Of a stretch of 55,233 nucleotides of DNA, positions 17,052-25,861 are shown in pieces. Source of the DNA: Gammaproteobacteria bacterium (GTDB taxonomy: Bacteria; Pseudomonadota; Gammaproteobacteria; Steroidobacterales; Foliamicaceae); contig JAPOTY010000030.1 in assembly GCA_026708965.1 (NCBI GenBank), positions 1 through 55,233 on the forward strand. Direction: 5' to 3'. Within the stretch, counting starts at the first letter, position 1; each line of letters opens with the position of its first letter. Below the pieces are notes generated by a model that had not been told where the DNA came from, searched no databases, and saw only the letters and a program-made list of their open reading frames with translations. Both the position numbers and the translations under genes were made by a program.

Positions 17052-18548
17052 GTGCCCCCCTCCATTGAGCAGCGCGTTATCGCCGAGGCGGGCCTGCGCG
17101 CGCGCTGGCCCGGCGGGGTTGCGACTCACGCCGAGCGCATCGCCGCGAAGCCGCCGCCGCCGGGCAAGCGCGAAGACCTGCGCGCGCTGCCGCTGGTGAC
17201 TATCGACGGCGCGAGCGCGAGGGATTTTGATGATGCCGTATTCGCCGAGCCGCTCGGCGATGGCTGGCGAGTGGTCGTGGCTATAGCCGATGTGGCCCAC
17301 TATGTGAGGCCGGGCGATCCTCTGGATACCGAGGCGCAGTTGCGCGGCGTATCGGCGTACTTCCCCGGCTCGGTGCTGCCGATGCTGCCGGAAGTCCTCT
17401 CCAACGGCCTATGCTCGCTCAAGGCCGGGGCCGAACGCTTGTGCCTGGCCTGTGATTTGCGCCTGGATTCCGGAGGAAACCTTAAGTCTTGGCGCTTTTT
17501 CCGAGCGCTCATGCGCTCGGCGGCGCGGCTCACCTATTCCGGGGTGCATGCTGCGGTCGAGGCCGGAAACAATAAGGCGCGACGCGAACTGGGCTCGCTG
17601 CTCGAGCCGCTGCGGAATCTGTACGGCGCATGGCGGTCACTGGCGATGGCGCGCCGCCGGCGGGGAGCCTTGGAGCTTGAGCTGCCGGAAACCTTGGTCC
17701 GCCTCGGTCCCAACGGGCAGGTTCTGGGCCTGAATCAGAGCGAACGCCACAATGCCCACCGGGTCATCGAGGAATTCATGATTGCGGCCAACGTGGCCGC
17801 TGCGCGATTCCTGGGCCGCGCGCGGATGCCGGCGCTGTATCGCGTCCACTCTCCGCCGGACGCGGACGGCCTTGAGGAGTTGCGCAACCTGTTTGCCGGC
17901 GTGGGGGGCTCGCTATCGGATGCCGTGGGCCGCAGCCCCGGCGAAATCAATATCGCGCTTGAGCGGATCAAGGATCTTCCCAGCTACGGAATGGTGGCTT
18001 TGGGGATGCTTCGATGCATGCAGCAAGCGCGCTATCAGCCCGCCAATATTGGCCATTACGGTTTGGCCCTTAAGGCTTACACGCACTTTACCTCGCCGAT
18101 CCGCCGCTACCCGGATCTGCTCGTGCATCGCGCCATCAAGCATTTGATCGACGGAGGCCGGGGCGAGGCGGCCGGGCTGCGCGGCGCGCAACTGGCCGGA
18201 TTGGGGGTGTCGTGCTCGGAGCTTGAGCGCCAGGCCGAGGCAGCGATGCGGGGCGCGGTGAAAGCCTATAAGCTGCGCTACCTCTCGGGGCGCCTGGGCG
18301 ACAACTTTGAAGGCGTGGTGTCCAACGGTATCGGCAAGGGCCTTTTCGTGGAGCTTCCTGAAGTGGGTATGAGCGGCCTGATTCCACGCTGGCGGCTTCC
18401 TGCGGCACGGGGCCGCAGGGGGCGGGGGCAGGCAGGCCGGGACCGTTCGGGCATGCGGTTGCACGGCTTCAGGCTTGGCCAGCGCGTGTTGGTTCGCGTG
18501 GCGCGCGTGGCTGAGGAGCAGGGCCACCTGGACCTCGACCTTCTATAG
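17052..18548 (+). CDS. rnr: RNase R-type exoribonuclease lacking N-terminal cold-shock domains
   Basis: 498 residues, against roughly 700-800 for normal RNase R. It begins directly at the RNB catalytic module: EDLRALPLVTIDGASARDFDDAVF carries the metal-binding aspartates (Asp52, 58, 60, 61). It continues through VAIADVAHYVRPG, SYGMVALGMLRCMQQARYQP and YTHFTSPIRRYPDLLVHR, and ends with an S1 domain (NFEGVVSNGIGKGLFVEL). The N-terminal helix-turn-helix and both cold-shock domains are missing; an in-frame TGA lies at 17040-17042, just before the GTG start. The S1 domain contains a basic Arg/Gly-rich insertion (AARGRRGRGQAGRDR). The active site looks intact, so a 3'-5' exonuclease with altered substrate entry is expected (inference). 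rlmB, the usual next gene, is absent. Confidence 0.85.
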   Translation: MPPSIEQRVIAEAGLRARWPGGVATHAERIAAKPPPPGKREDLRALPLVTIDGASARDFDDAVFAEPLGDGWRVVVAIADVAHYVRPGDPLDTEAQLRGVSAYFPGSVLPMLPEVLSNGLCSLKAGAERLCLACDLRLDSGGNLKSWRFFRALMRSAARLTYSGVHAAVEAGNNKARRELGSLLEPLRNLYGAWRSLAMARRRRGALELELPETLVRLGPNGQVLGLNQSERHNAHRVIEEFMIAANVAAARFLGRARMPALYRVHSPPDADGLEELRNLFAGVGGSLSDAVGRSPGEINIALERIKDLPSYGMVALGMLRCMQQARYQPANIGHYGLALKAYTHFTSPIRRYPDLLVHRAIKHLIDGGRGEAAGLRGAQLAGLGVSCSELERQAEAAMRGAVKAYKLRYLSGRLGDNFEGVVSNGIGKGLFVELPEVGMSGLIPRWRLPAARGRRGRGQAGRDRSGMRLHGFRLGQRVLVRVARVAEEQGHLDLDLL

Positions 18549-18591
18549 GGCCTGCCGGCGCGGCTCGCTTCTGCGCCGCCGCTTGTTTGCG

Positions 18592-18597
18592 TATAAT
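18592..18597 (+). promoter_or_regulatory. Candidate sigma-70 -10 box for the rpsF operon
   Basis: A consensus TATAAT lies 89 bases before the rpsF start and just after rnr. No good -35 hexamer is found at 16-18 bases upstream (TTCTGC is the closest), so only the -10 element is supported. It would give a leader of about 80 bases holding the hairpins at 18610-18663. Confidence 0.5.
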
Positions 18598-18609
18598 TCG
18601 CGGTTCACG

Positions 18610-18663
18610 CCGCAGGCTTGTTTCTGCGGATGCCTCCTTAGCCGCACTGCTTGGACAGGCGGC
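18610..18663 (+). promoter_or_regulatory. Possible structured leader of the rpsF operon
   Basis: Two stem-loops are visible: CCGCAG (18610-18615) with CTGCGG (18624-18629), and GCCGC (18641-18645) with GCGGC (18659-18663). rpsF operon leaders in many bacteria bind the S6:S18 complex for feedback control. I see structure in the right place but cannot confirm that motif by eye. Confidence 0.3.
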
Positions 18664-18685
18664 CCAGGACCATTGAGGAGTTTTC

Positions 18686-19480
18686 TTGAGACATTACGAA
18701 ATCATGCTCCTGATCCACCCGGATCAGAGCGAGCGCGCCCGGGTGATGATGGATCGCTATGTGGGCATTATCGAAGGCGGCGAGGGCCGGGTTCACCGCA
18801 ACGAGGACCTAGGCCGGCGGATGCTAGCTTATCCTATCGCCAAGGTTCACAAGGCGCACTACATGCTGATGAACGTGGAGTGCGGCCAGGAAACGCTGGA
18901 AGCGCTGGTGGGTGCGCTGCATTTCAGCGATGCTGTGCTGCGCCACTTAGTCATCCGGCGCGAAGAGGCGGTTTCCGGGCAATCGGCGCTGGCCAAGGCA
19001 GCGGAAAGAGAGGCGGCGAGGGAGAACCGCGAGTATCCGCACGACCGCGAGCTTGCGCATGGGCGAAAGGCCCCGGCGGATGGAGCGGATGCGGCGGACA
19101 AGGATAAAGACAAAGACGCGCAAGCAAAGGTTGAGCCGGATGCCGAGGCGTCGGACCCGGCCGAGACGGACAAGGCTGCCGCCAGCGACGCTGCGAAAGA
19201 ACAGGAGAACGCGGAGGCGCAGGCAGAAGAGGCCTCGCCATCAAAAGAGGCTGCTCCTGTAGAGGAGGAAGCGCCCGCTGAAGAGGCCGCGCCCGAGGCG
19301 TTGGCGGAAGAGATGGCTGATGCGTCCGCAACGGAACAAGACGTGGCCGCCGACGATGCCGGCGCAGTGGCCGAACCCGCCGCGGAAGACGGCGCCGAAG
19401 CGCAGGCCGGGCCCGTCGAGGCATCGTCCGCCAGCGAGGACGGCAAGGCCGGCGACACTGCCGGGGAGCAAGAGAAATGA
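18686..19480 (+). CDS. rpsF: Ribosomal protein bS6 with a long acidic C-terminal extension
   Basis: 264 residues, where bS6 is normally about 95-135. Residues 1 to about 97 form the normal protein ([46 protein letters not shown]). The remaining roughly 165 residues are low-complexity, rich in Ala, Glu and Asp with few hydrophobics, and strongly acidic (for example [20 protein letters not shown]). The TTG start at 18686 follows TGAGGAG by five bases. In E. coli the bS6 tail is extended with glutamates by RimK; here a long acidic tail is encoded in the gene itself. The stop overlaps rpsR (ATGA). Confidence 0.93.
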   Translation: MRHYEIMLLIHPDQSERARVMMDRYVGIIEGGEGRVHRNEDLGRRMLAYPIAKVHKAHYMLMNVECGQETLEALVGALHFSDAVLRHLVIRREEAVSGQSALAKAAEREAARENREYPHDRELAHGRKAPADGADAADKDKDKDAQAKVEPDAEASDPAETDKAAASDAAKEQENAEAQAEEASPSKEAAPVEEEAPAEEAAPEALAEEMADASATEQDVAADDAGAVAEPAAEDGAEAQAGPVEASSASEDGKAGDTAGEQEK

Positions 19481-19704
19481 ATCGTTACAACCGCCGCCGC
19501 CGTTATTGCAAATTCACCGCGGAGGGAATCGAGGAGATTGATTACAAGGATATAGGCCTGCTGCGCCAGTTCGTGAGCGAAACGGGCAAGATTATCCCGG
19601 CGCGCACCACCGGCACATCGGCGCGCTATCAACGGCAGTTGGCGCTGGCCGTCAAACGGGCCCGTTTCCTGGCTTTGCTGCCGTACAGCGACCAGCAGAA
19701 ATAG
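19477..19704 (+). CDS. rpsR: Ribosomal protein bS18
   Basis: 75 residues, normal length. It starts [23 protein letters not shown] and ends with the conserved [32 protein letters not shown]. bS18 pairs with bS6 on the 30S platform. The ATG overlaps the rpsF stop. No long tail is present, unlike its two operon partners bS6 and bL9. Confidence 0.98.
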   Translation: MNRYNRRRRYCKFTAEGIEEIDYKDIGLLRQFVSETGKIIPARTTGTSARYQRQLALAVKRARFLALLPYSDQQK

Positions 19705-19713
19705 GGCGGCGCC

Positions 19714-20379
19714 ATGCGAATCATTCTTCTGGAAAGTGTCGAGAGCCTGGGCGGTATCGGCGATATCGTGGATGTTCGGGGCGGCTACGGGCGCAACTTC
19801 CTTCTGCCTCAGGGCAAGGCGGCGCCGGCCACCGATGCGCAGATCGCCGCTTTCGAGGCCCGTCGTTCCGAGTTGCTGGCGCTGGAGAAGGAGCGCATGG
19901 CGGCCACTGCGGCGCGCGCGCAGCAGGTGAGGTCCGTGGCGCCGCTCACCATTGTGGCCAACGCGGGGCCTGCCGGCAAGCTGTTCGGTTCGGTGGGGGC
20001 CGCGGAGATTTCGGCGGGATTCGCGGAGGCGGGCGTGGAAGTGGCGCGCGCCGAGATCCAGATGCCGGAGGGGCCGATTAAGGAATTGGGGGAGCACCAG
20101 GTGGCGCTCAAGCTGCATGCCGACGTGAGAGAGGAGGTTGTTGTCCGCGTTGTTGGGCAGGCCGGCGAGACCGAGGTGCTGCCCGGCGCCGACCCCTTGC
20201 CTGCGGACGAGGATGAAGGCGAGGTCGAGGTCGAGGTCGAAGGCGAAGGCGAGGTCGAGGTCGAGGTCGAAGGCGAAGGCGAGGTCGAGGTCGAGGTCGA
20301 AGGCGAAGGCGAGGTCGAGGTCGAGGTCGAGGTCGAGGAGACGCAGGAGGAGGCCGCGAATACCGCCGCAAATGACTGA
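19714..20379 (+). CDS. rplI: Ribosomal protein bL9 with an acidic decapeptide-repeat tail
   Basis: 221 residues, where bL9 is normally about 150. The N-domain (MRIILLESVESLGGIGDIVDVRGGYGRNFLLPQGKA), the connecting helix and the C-domain (KLFGSVGAAEISAGF, EGPIKELGEHQVALKLHADV) are normal up to about residue 150. An acidic tail follows, made of EVEVEVEGEG three times plus a degenerate fourth unit, then EETQEEAANTAAND. The last eight bases overlap dnaB. Confidence 0.95.
   Translation: MRIILLESVESLGGIGDIVDVRGGYGRNFLLPQGKAAPATDAQIAAFEARRSELLALEKERMAATAARAQQVRSVAPLTIVANAGPAGKLFGSVGAAEISAGFAEAGVEVARAEIQMPEGPIKELGEHQVALKLHADVREEVVVRVVGQAGETEVLPGADPLPADEDEGEVEVEVEGEGEVEVEVEGEGEVEVEVEGEGEVEVEVEVEETQEEAANTAAND
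20221..20340 (+). repeat. 30-bp tandem repeat encoding the bL9 acidic tail
   Basis: Three exact 30-base copies (20221-20250, 20251-20280, 20281-20310) and a fourth that matches for its first 20 bases encode EVEVEVEGEG units. Inside each unit a 6-base GAGGTC repeat is nested. Such an array is prone to copy-number change by slippage, which would alter tail length without breaking the frame. Confidence 0.97.
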
Positions 20380-21775
20380 AAGCGAGCTCCTTCCGTCTTC
20401 GGTTGATGCCGAGAAGGCCCTGCTGGGCGGCTTGATGCTCGACAACGAGGCATGGGACGAAGTGGCCGACGTGCTTGGCGAGCGCGATTTTTCAAGGGAC
20501 GATCACCGGCTCATCTACCAGGCGATCGGCGGCCTGATCAACGACGGCAAGCATTGCGACAATCTAACGGTTTGCGAGCATCTGCGTTCCCGCGAGAAGC
20601 TGGATGACGCGGGCGGAGCGGGTTATGTGGGGAATCTGCTGTTTGGAACCCCGAGCGCGGCCAATGTGCAAACCTACGCGCGCATCGTGCGCGATATGTC
20701 GATTCTTCGCCAGCTTGCCGTGGCCGGACGGCGCATTACCGGCCAGGTGCTGAGGACCGGCGGAAAGGAAGCCGAGGAGCTGCTTGAGGAGGCCGAAAGG
20801 GAAATCTTCCAGATCAGCGAGGAATGCTACGGGGGCCACCTCGACGATCTGGGCATGGGAGACGCCTTCCGCAAGGAGCTGGTGAACTGGCTGCGCGAGC
20901 GCGAACGCAGCGGCGAATCGGTGACCGGCGTTCCCACCGGGCTCACCGATTTCGACAATCTGACCGCTGGGCTGCAAAACGGCGATCTGATCATCATTGC
21001 CGGGCGGCCGTCGCTGGGAAAAACCTCGCTGGCGCTCACGATGGCGCAATATGCGGCCTTGGGCGAGAAGCGGTGCTCGGTATTGCTGTTCAGCCTGGAA
21101 ATGCCGAAAAAGCAGCTTGCGCTGCGGCTGCTGTCGTCGCTGGGCGAGATCGACCACAACCATCTTAGGATCGGAAAAATCGGCCGCAACTGGACCAAGG
21201 TCAACAGCGCCCTGAACATGCTCAAGGACGCGCCGCTTCTGATCGACGATTCGCAAACGCTGACGCCCGACCGGATCCGTTCGCGCGCGCGCCGCGTCGC
21301 GAGGTCCGAGCAAAAGGCCCAACGCAAGCTGGGGCTGATCCTGGTGGACTACCTGCAACTGATTGATGCGCCGCCCGCGAAGGACCGGCGCGACATGAAT
21401 CGCGCCATGGAGCTTGGCGCCATTTCCAAATCGCTCAAGGCGCTGGCCCGGGAACTCGACCTTCCGGTTGTGGTGCTTTCGCAGCTCAATCGCGAGGTGG
21501 AGCGCCGCCCCGACCGCCGGGTGCAGCTGTCCGATCTGCGCGATTCCGGCGCCATCGAGCAGGATGCCGATGTGGTGGCTTTCGTGACCATGCCGGAGGG
21601 ATCAGACCGGAAAGACCTGGACCAGGCAAACAGGCGCGTTATTTTTGTGGCCAAGCAGCGCAACGGCCCCACCGGCGATTGCCAAGTGTATTTCGAGAGC
21701 GCCTGCATGCGCTTTCGCAACGTTGAGGCCGGCGACGACGAGGAGCTGCCGCCGCCGCCCTCCGTCGAATACTGA
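20372..21775 (+). CDS. dnaB: Replicative DNA helicase DnaB
   Basis: 467 residues. The N-terminal domain (SVDAEKALLGGLMLDNEAWDEV) is followed by the RecA-like motor: Walker A GRPSLGKTS, LLFSLEMPKKQLALRLL, Walker B LGLILVDYLQLI, SQLNREVERRPD(RR), LSDLRDSGAIEQDAD and the arginine-finger region near KQRNGPTGDC. It unwinds DNA at the replication fork. The ATG at 20372 lies inside the last codons of rplI, an 8-base overlap. The tail EELPPPPSVEY is short. Confidence 0.97.
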   Translation: MTESELLPSSVDAEKALLGGLMLDNEAWDEVADVLGERDFSRDDHRLIYQAIGGLINDGKHCDNLTVCEHLRSREKLDDAGGAGYVGNLLFGTPSAANVQTYARIVRDMSILRQLAVAGRRITGQVLRTGGKEAEELLEEAEREIFQISEECYGGHLDDLGMGDAFRKELVNWLRERERSGESVTGVPTGLTDFDNLTAGLQNGDLIIIAGRPSLGKTSLALTMAQYAALGEKRCSVLLFSLEMPKKQLALRLLSSLGEIDHNHLRIGKIGRNWTKVNSALNMLKDAPLLIDDSQTLTPDRIRSRARRVARSEQKAQRKLGLILVDYLQLIDAPPAKDRRDMNRAMELGAISKSLKALARELDLPVVVLSQLNREVERRPDRRVQLSDLRDSGAIEQDADVVAFVTMPEGSDRKDLDQANRRVIFVAKQRNGPTGDCQVYFESACMRFRNVEAGDDEELPPPPSVEY

Positions 21776-21831
21776 TCGGGATAGCGCAAGGCGGCCCAAC
21801 CCGGACGGAAGGCGAGGCGCAGGAGGCCGAA

Positions 21832-23862
21832 ATCAGCAACACGATAGACCAGGTTCGCGAGGCGTTTGCTTCGGGCGGGCTGCTATCCCGCGCGATAGAA
21901 GGCTACGCAAGGCGCGAAGGCCAGGTGCGGATGGCGGAGGCGGTGGCTGAAACGCTGGCTGCGGGCGACTGCCTGATCGCCGAGGCGGGGCCGGGCGCCG
22001 GAAAGACGGCCGCCTATCTCGTGCCGCTGCTGCTGGCGGGGCGGCGGGCGGTGATTTCCACGCATTCGCGCAATCTGCAGGATCAGTTGTTTCACCGCGA
22101 CCTGCCCGTGATCGGCAAGGCGCTGGGACGGCCTGTGAAGGTGCGCATGCTCAAGGGCCGCGCCAACTATCTGTGTCGCTACCGGCTGGCTCGCACCGCC
22201 GAGAGCGCCGCCGAACTGGATTCGGCCGAGCGGGCGGAGCTGGAACTCGTGCGGGCGTGGGCGGAACTTACGGTGTCCGGCGACCTGGCCGATTGCGAGG
22301 GTCTGGCCGAGAACGCCCTGCTGTGGGGAAGGATGACTTCCACCAGGGATAACTGCCTGGGAAGGGAATGCCCGGATTTCGACTCCTGTTACGTATTCCG
22401 GGCGCGAGACCGCGCCGCGCGCGCCGATATCGTGATCGTGAACCACCACGTCCTGATGGCGCACCTGCAACTCAAGACGGCAGGCGCGGACGGGCTGCTG
22501 CCGAAATTCGATTGCGTGGTGGTGGACGAGGCGCACGCCTTGCCGGAAGTGGCGCGCGACAGTTTTGCGCTGAGTTTGAGCACCCGGCAAATCGCCGACG
22601 CGCTCAAGGATATTCAGCGGGAGGCGCTGGCCAGCGGTCGCTGGCCGGACATTGAGGAGACGCACAGCGCGCTGGACAAGGCAGTGCGCGACCTGCGGCT
22701 GGCCTGTCCCCGAGGGGCCGGAGAGCTTGACTGGACCCCGGACATGCTGCGTGCCGAAATCTCGCTGCTGGAATTCGCGATCCAAGAACTGATCGAATGT
22801 TGCCGCGACGAGGCGGACGAAGAGCCGGGGGCATTGCAGCATGCCGCCGAAGGGCTGGAGGAGCTTCGCGCCCGGCTGGACAGAATGTGCCGCCTGCTGA
22901 AGCAGCTGAGCCCGGCGCGCTGTTCGGCGGCGGCGGATGATTTTGGCGAGGCCCGTGCCGACGGGCAGGAGCGGACCGGCGGCGTTCGCGCGGGTTGGAT
23001 ACGCACCACCCGGGGCGGGATGAGCCTCAACCTCACGCCGGTGGATATCGCCGAGGACTTTCAGCGCCTCGCCGCGGAAACAGAGGCGGCCTGGATATTT
23101 TCCTCGGCGACCTTGAGCATGGACGGCGATCTTGACCACTACGCCCGGCGGCTCGGCCTGGAGGGTCCCAAGGAGCTGATCGTCGAAAGTCCGTATGACT
23201 ATCGCCGCAATACCCGGCTGTTCGTGCCGCAGGGTTTGCCTTTGCCTGGCGCGGATGCGCAAGGCTATACGCGCGCCGTGCTCGATGCGGCGCTGCCGTT
23301 GGCCGAAGCTGCCGACGGCCGGGCTTTTCTTCTATTCACCAGCTATCGCGCCCTCGACGAGGCGCGGGATTGCCTCAGCTGCGATCCGAAATGGAAGGCG
23401 CGTTTTGTGGCCCAGGGCGATGGCAAACCGCGCAATCTCCTGCTGGAAGAGTTTCGACGACGCGGCGACGCCCTGCTGCTGGGAACGCGAAGTTTCTGGC
23501 AGGGCGTGGATGTGCGCGGTCCGGGTCTGGTGCTGGTGGTGATCGACCGGCTGCCCTTCGAGTCGCCCGGCAATCCGGTCTATCGGGCGCGCCAGCAGGC
23601 GGTCAGGGCCCAGGGCGGCGATCCCTTCAATCAGATCTCGCTGCCGGAAGCGGTGCTGGCCCTCAAGCAGGGAGCGGGCAGGCTGGTGCGCGGGGAGAAC
23701 GATGCTGGCGTGGTCATGATTTGCGACCAGCGGTTGCTTACCAAAGCGTACGGGCGTCGTTTCCTGGCCAGCCTGCCTCCGATGCCGCTGATACGAAGCG
23801 CCGGGGAGGCGCTTGAGTTTATGGCCCGGATCGCGGACGGGCAGTTTGCCGAGGCGGTATGA
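21832..23862 (+). CDS. DinG/YoaA-type ATP-dependent helicase (ATC start proposed)
   Basis: About 676 residues of the XPD-like superfamily 2. The N-terminus FASGGLLSRAIEGYARREGQ aligns with the family pattern before Walker A (EAGPGAGKT). Four cysteines typical of the 4Fe-4S cluster are present (YLCRYRL, NCLGRECPDFDSC). The DEAH box is VVDEAHALPE, and the C-terminal half has FTSYRALDEARD, FWQGVDVRG and QGAGRLVRGENDAGVV. No ATG, GTG or TTG precedes the conserved N-terminus in frame. The best start is ATC at 21832, five bases after AGGAGG (21821-21826); a GTG at 21925 would delete the conserved Q-motif region. It lies between dnaB and tsaB. Confidence 0.85.
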   Translation: MSNTIDQVREAFASGGLLSRAIEGYARREGQVRMAEAVAETLAAGDCLIAEAGPGAGKTAAYLVPLLLAGRRAVISTHSRNLQDQLFHRDLPVIGKALGRPVKVRMLKGRANYLCRYRLARTAESAAELDSAERAELELVRAWAELTVSGDLADCEGLAENALLWGRMTSTRDNCLGRECPDFDSCYVFRARDRAARADIVIVNHHVLMAHLQLKTAGADGLLPKFDCVVVDEAHALPEVARDSFALSLSTRQIADALKDIQREALASGRWPDIEETHSALDKAVRDLRLACPRGAGELDWTPDMLRAEISLLEFAIQELIECCRDEADEEPGALQHAAEGLEELRARLDRMCRLLKQLSPARCSAAADDFGEARADGQERTGGVRAGWIRTTRGGMSLNLTPVDIAEDFQRLAAETEAAWIFSSATLSMDGDLDHYARRLGLEGPKELIVESPYDYRRNTRLFVPQGLPLPGADAQGYTRAVLDAALPLAEAADGRAFLLFTSYRALDEARDCLSCDPKWKARFVAQGDGKPRNLLLEEFRRRGDALLLGTRSFWQGVDVRGPGLVLVVIDRLPFESPGNPVYRARQQAVRAQGGDPFNQISLPEAVLALKQGAGRLVRGENDAGVVMICDQRLLTKAYGRRFLASLPPMPLIRSAGEALEFMARIADGQFAEAV

Positions 23863-24548
23863 GCGGGTTCCGCTGCCTGGCGCTGGAAACCGGCACGGTC
23901 GAGCCTACGGTCGCAGCCTGCCACGGCGACCGTGAATGCGAACTGGCGCTCCCGGGAGGGCGCAAGGTTGCCGTTGCCCTGTTCGACGTGATCGGCGCGG
24001 CATTGAAAAACGTGGGCCTTTCCTTGCATGACTTGGAGTGCATCGCATTCGGGAAAGGTCCGGGCGCGTTTACAGGCCTCAGAATCGCCGCATCGGCGGC
24101 GCAGGGGCTGGCGTTTGGTCTTGGTTTGCGTTTGTGCCCGGTATCCAGTCTGGCTGCGCTGGCTCAGGATGCGCTGGATCATGCGGAAGCGCCCGCCCGC
24201 GCAGGCGGGATATTTGTTGCTCCGGTGCTGTCGGCGGGCCGGGGGGAAATCTATTGGGGCTGGTACCGGGCGAATGATTCGGGGCTTGCGGCGGCGAAGG
24301 CCGAAGACCAGGTCGCCAGCGCGAAGGATTTGCGCCTTCCGGGCGCGGAGAGCTTCCTGGCAGCGGGCAGCGCATGGGATGAGTGCGCGATGCCGCAATC
24401 CAGGCAACGCTCGCGGATCATGGCCGAAATGCCGGCTGCGAGGCCGCGCGCCCGCGCGTTGCTGCGTCTGGCCCGCGACGAATACCGGCTCGGCCGGCTG
24501 GTGTCTCCCCAAGATGCCCAGCCGGTGTATTTGCGGGCTGCGGTTTAA
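23859..24548 (+). CDS. tsaB: tRNA threonylcarbamoyladenosine biosynthesis protein TsaB
   Basis: 229 residues. TsaB is the ASKHA-fold partner of TsaD in adding the t6A37 modification to tRNAs that read ANN codons. It starts with LALETGTVEPTVAA and carries the family mark GKGPGAFTGLRIAASAAQGLAFGL and later VLSAGRGEIYWG. The ATG at 23859 overlaps the helicase stop (ATGA). The first motif is usually DTST; here it is ETGT, which is within the family range. It ends the long plus-strand housekeeping array. Confidence 0.92.
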   Translation: MSGFRCLALETGTVEPTVAACHGDRECELALPGGRKVAVALFDVIGAALKNVGLSLHDLECIAFGKGPGAFTGLRIAASAAQGLAFGLGLRLCPVSSLAALAQDALDHAEAPARAGGIFVAPVLSAGRGEIYWGWYRANDSGLAAAKAEDQVASAKDLRLPGAESFLAAGSAWDECAMPQSRQRSRIMAEMPAARPRARALLRLARDEYRLGRLVSPQDAQPVYLRAAV

Positions 24549-24627
24549 TCGTTGTCTTTCTTGAAACGAGGCTGGCGCTCGGTCGTCGCCGGGGGCGATC
24601 GTTAAGCCCGCATTTGGCCGGTCCGCC

Positions 24628-25020
24628 CTAATCCGGGATCATGGCGGTGGCCTCGATCTCCACCAGCGCCTGCGGTTCCAAAAGCCCGGCCACCTGAACC
24701 AGGCTCATGGCCGGATAATGCCGGCCGATGACGCGCCGGTAGGCGGCGCCCACTTCGCGCTGCCTGTCGATGTAATCCTGCCGGTCTGCGACAAACCAGG
24801 TCAGGCGCACCAAGTGTTCCGGTTTGGCGCCCGCTTCCGCGAGCACCGCCACGATATTCCGCAGCGCCTGCTCCACCTGCTCCGGCAGGCTGGAGGGGAA
24901 GCGCTTGCCGCTGTCCCAGCCCACCTGGCCTGCGGCATAGATCGTCTTGCCGCGCGCCGCCACGCCGTTGGAGTAGCCGGATGGGGACGGCCAGCCGGAT
25001 GGTTGCAGGAACTCGATCAT
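24628..25020 (-). CDS. RidA/YjgF family protein
   Basis: 130 residues of the RidA (reactive imine deaminase) superfamily. Recognisable segments are [59 protein letters not shown] and a C-terminal [15 protein letters not shown]. Family members hydrolyse enamine/imine intermediates or serve catabolic pathways. The arginine of the canonical site is not clearly placed, so the exact activity is open. The ATG at 25020 is divergent from the dehydrogenase at 25151, sharing a 130-base intergenic region. Confidence 0.85.
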   Translation of the reverse strand: MIEFLQPSGWPSPSGYSNGVAARGKTIYAAGQVGWDSGKRFPSSLPEQVEQALRNIVAVLAEAGAKPEHLVRLTWFVADRQDYIDRQREVGAAYRRVIGRHYPAMSLVQVAGLLEPQALVEIEATAMIPD

Positions 25021-25150
25021 CGCGCCGTACTTTAGCAGCGCCTGCGGAATTTCGGCATTCCTTAAGAGGTTCGCGGGGACATGGCCGGTGTTAGGCAATC
25101 CGCCGCCGCCGTTGTACGATGCGGCTTGCAAACAGCAACCGAAACCTGAG

Positions 25151-25861
25151 ATGTCTTCAACCGTAATGATCACGGGCGCCAACCGGGGCCTGGGCTTGGA
25201 GTTCGCGCGCCAGTACGCCGCCGACGGCTGGCGGGTGTTGGCCACCTACCGCAATCCCGCCGATTCCGCGCAGTTGCTGGAAATGGCCGGGCAGAGCAAT
25301 ATCGAGGCGTTTCAATTGGACGTGTCGGATTTCGATGCCATCGCGGCGCTGGCCGAAGAGCTGGGCGATGAATCGATCGATATTTTCCTGAGCAACGCGG
25401 GGCTGTTCGGCCCCAAACCAGGCGCGGAATCGGACCTGCGGCAATCATTCGGCCATATCGACTACGGCATTCTTCGCCAAGTGCTCACCGTCAACACGCT
25501 GGCGCCGCTCAAGTGCGCGGAAGCCTTCGTGGAGCATATCGCCCGCAGCGAGCAGCGCAAGTTCGTGGCGCTATCCTCGATTGAAGGCTCCATCAGCCGG
25601 GCGCGGCGCGATCTCTACGCTTATCGGCCCAGCAAGGCGGCGCTCAACATGGTCACGCGCCTGCTGTCCGGCGATCTGCGCCCGCGCGGAATCACGGTGG
25701 CAAGCATCTGTCCGGGCTGGGTGAAGACCCGCATGGGCGGCGAATTGGCCAAGCTGGAACTCACGCCCGCCATCGCCGATTTTCGCGCCTTGGTGGCGCG
25801 CCTCGCCCTCAGCGACAGCGGCTCCTTTATTGAATCGCCTGGCAATCCCCTCCAGTATTAG
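25151..25861 (+). CDS. Short-chain dehydrogenase/reductase
   Basis: 236 residues with a classic Rossmann fold. The cofactor motif is [11 protein letters not shown], followed by SNAGLFG, a catalytic Ser region ([10 protein letters not shown]) and YRPSKAALN with the YxxxK pair. The overall pattern resembles the C-factor (CsgA-like) branch of SDRs. The substrate cannot be read from sequence. It ends 295 bases before the TonB-dependent receptor. Confidence 0.88.
   Translation: MSSTVMITGANRGLGLEFARQYAADGWRVLATYRNPADSAQLLEMAGQSNIEAFQLDVSDFDAIAALAEELGDESIDIFLSNAGLFGPKPGAESDLRQSFGHIDYGILRQVLTVNTLAPLKCAEAFVEHIARSEQRKFVALSSIEGSISRARRDLYAYRPSKAALNMVTRLLSGDLRPRGITVASICPGWVKTRMGGELAKLELTPAIADFRALVARLALSDSGSFIESPGNPLQY

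Noticed and set aside
20221-20340. CRISPR-like regular repeat array
   Set aside because: The 30-bp units are directly adjacent with no spacers, are in frame and encode the bL9 tail.
18859-20445. A 528-codon antisense frame with LDLDLDLAFAFD-type repeats
   Set aside because: The repeat is the complement of the bL9 tail array; the coding sense is clearly rpsF-rpsR-rplI.
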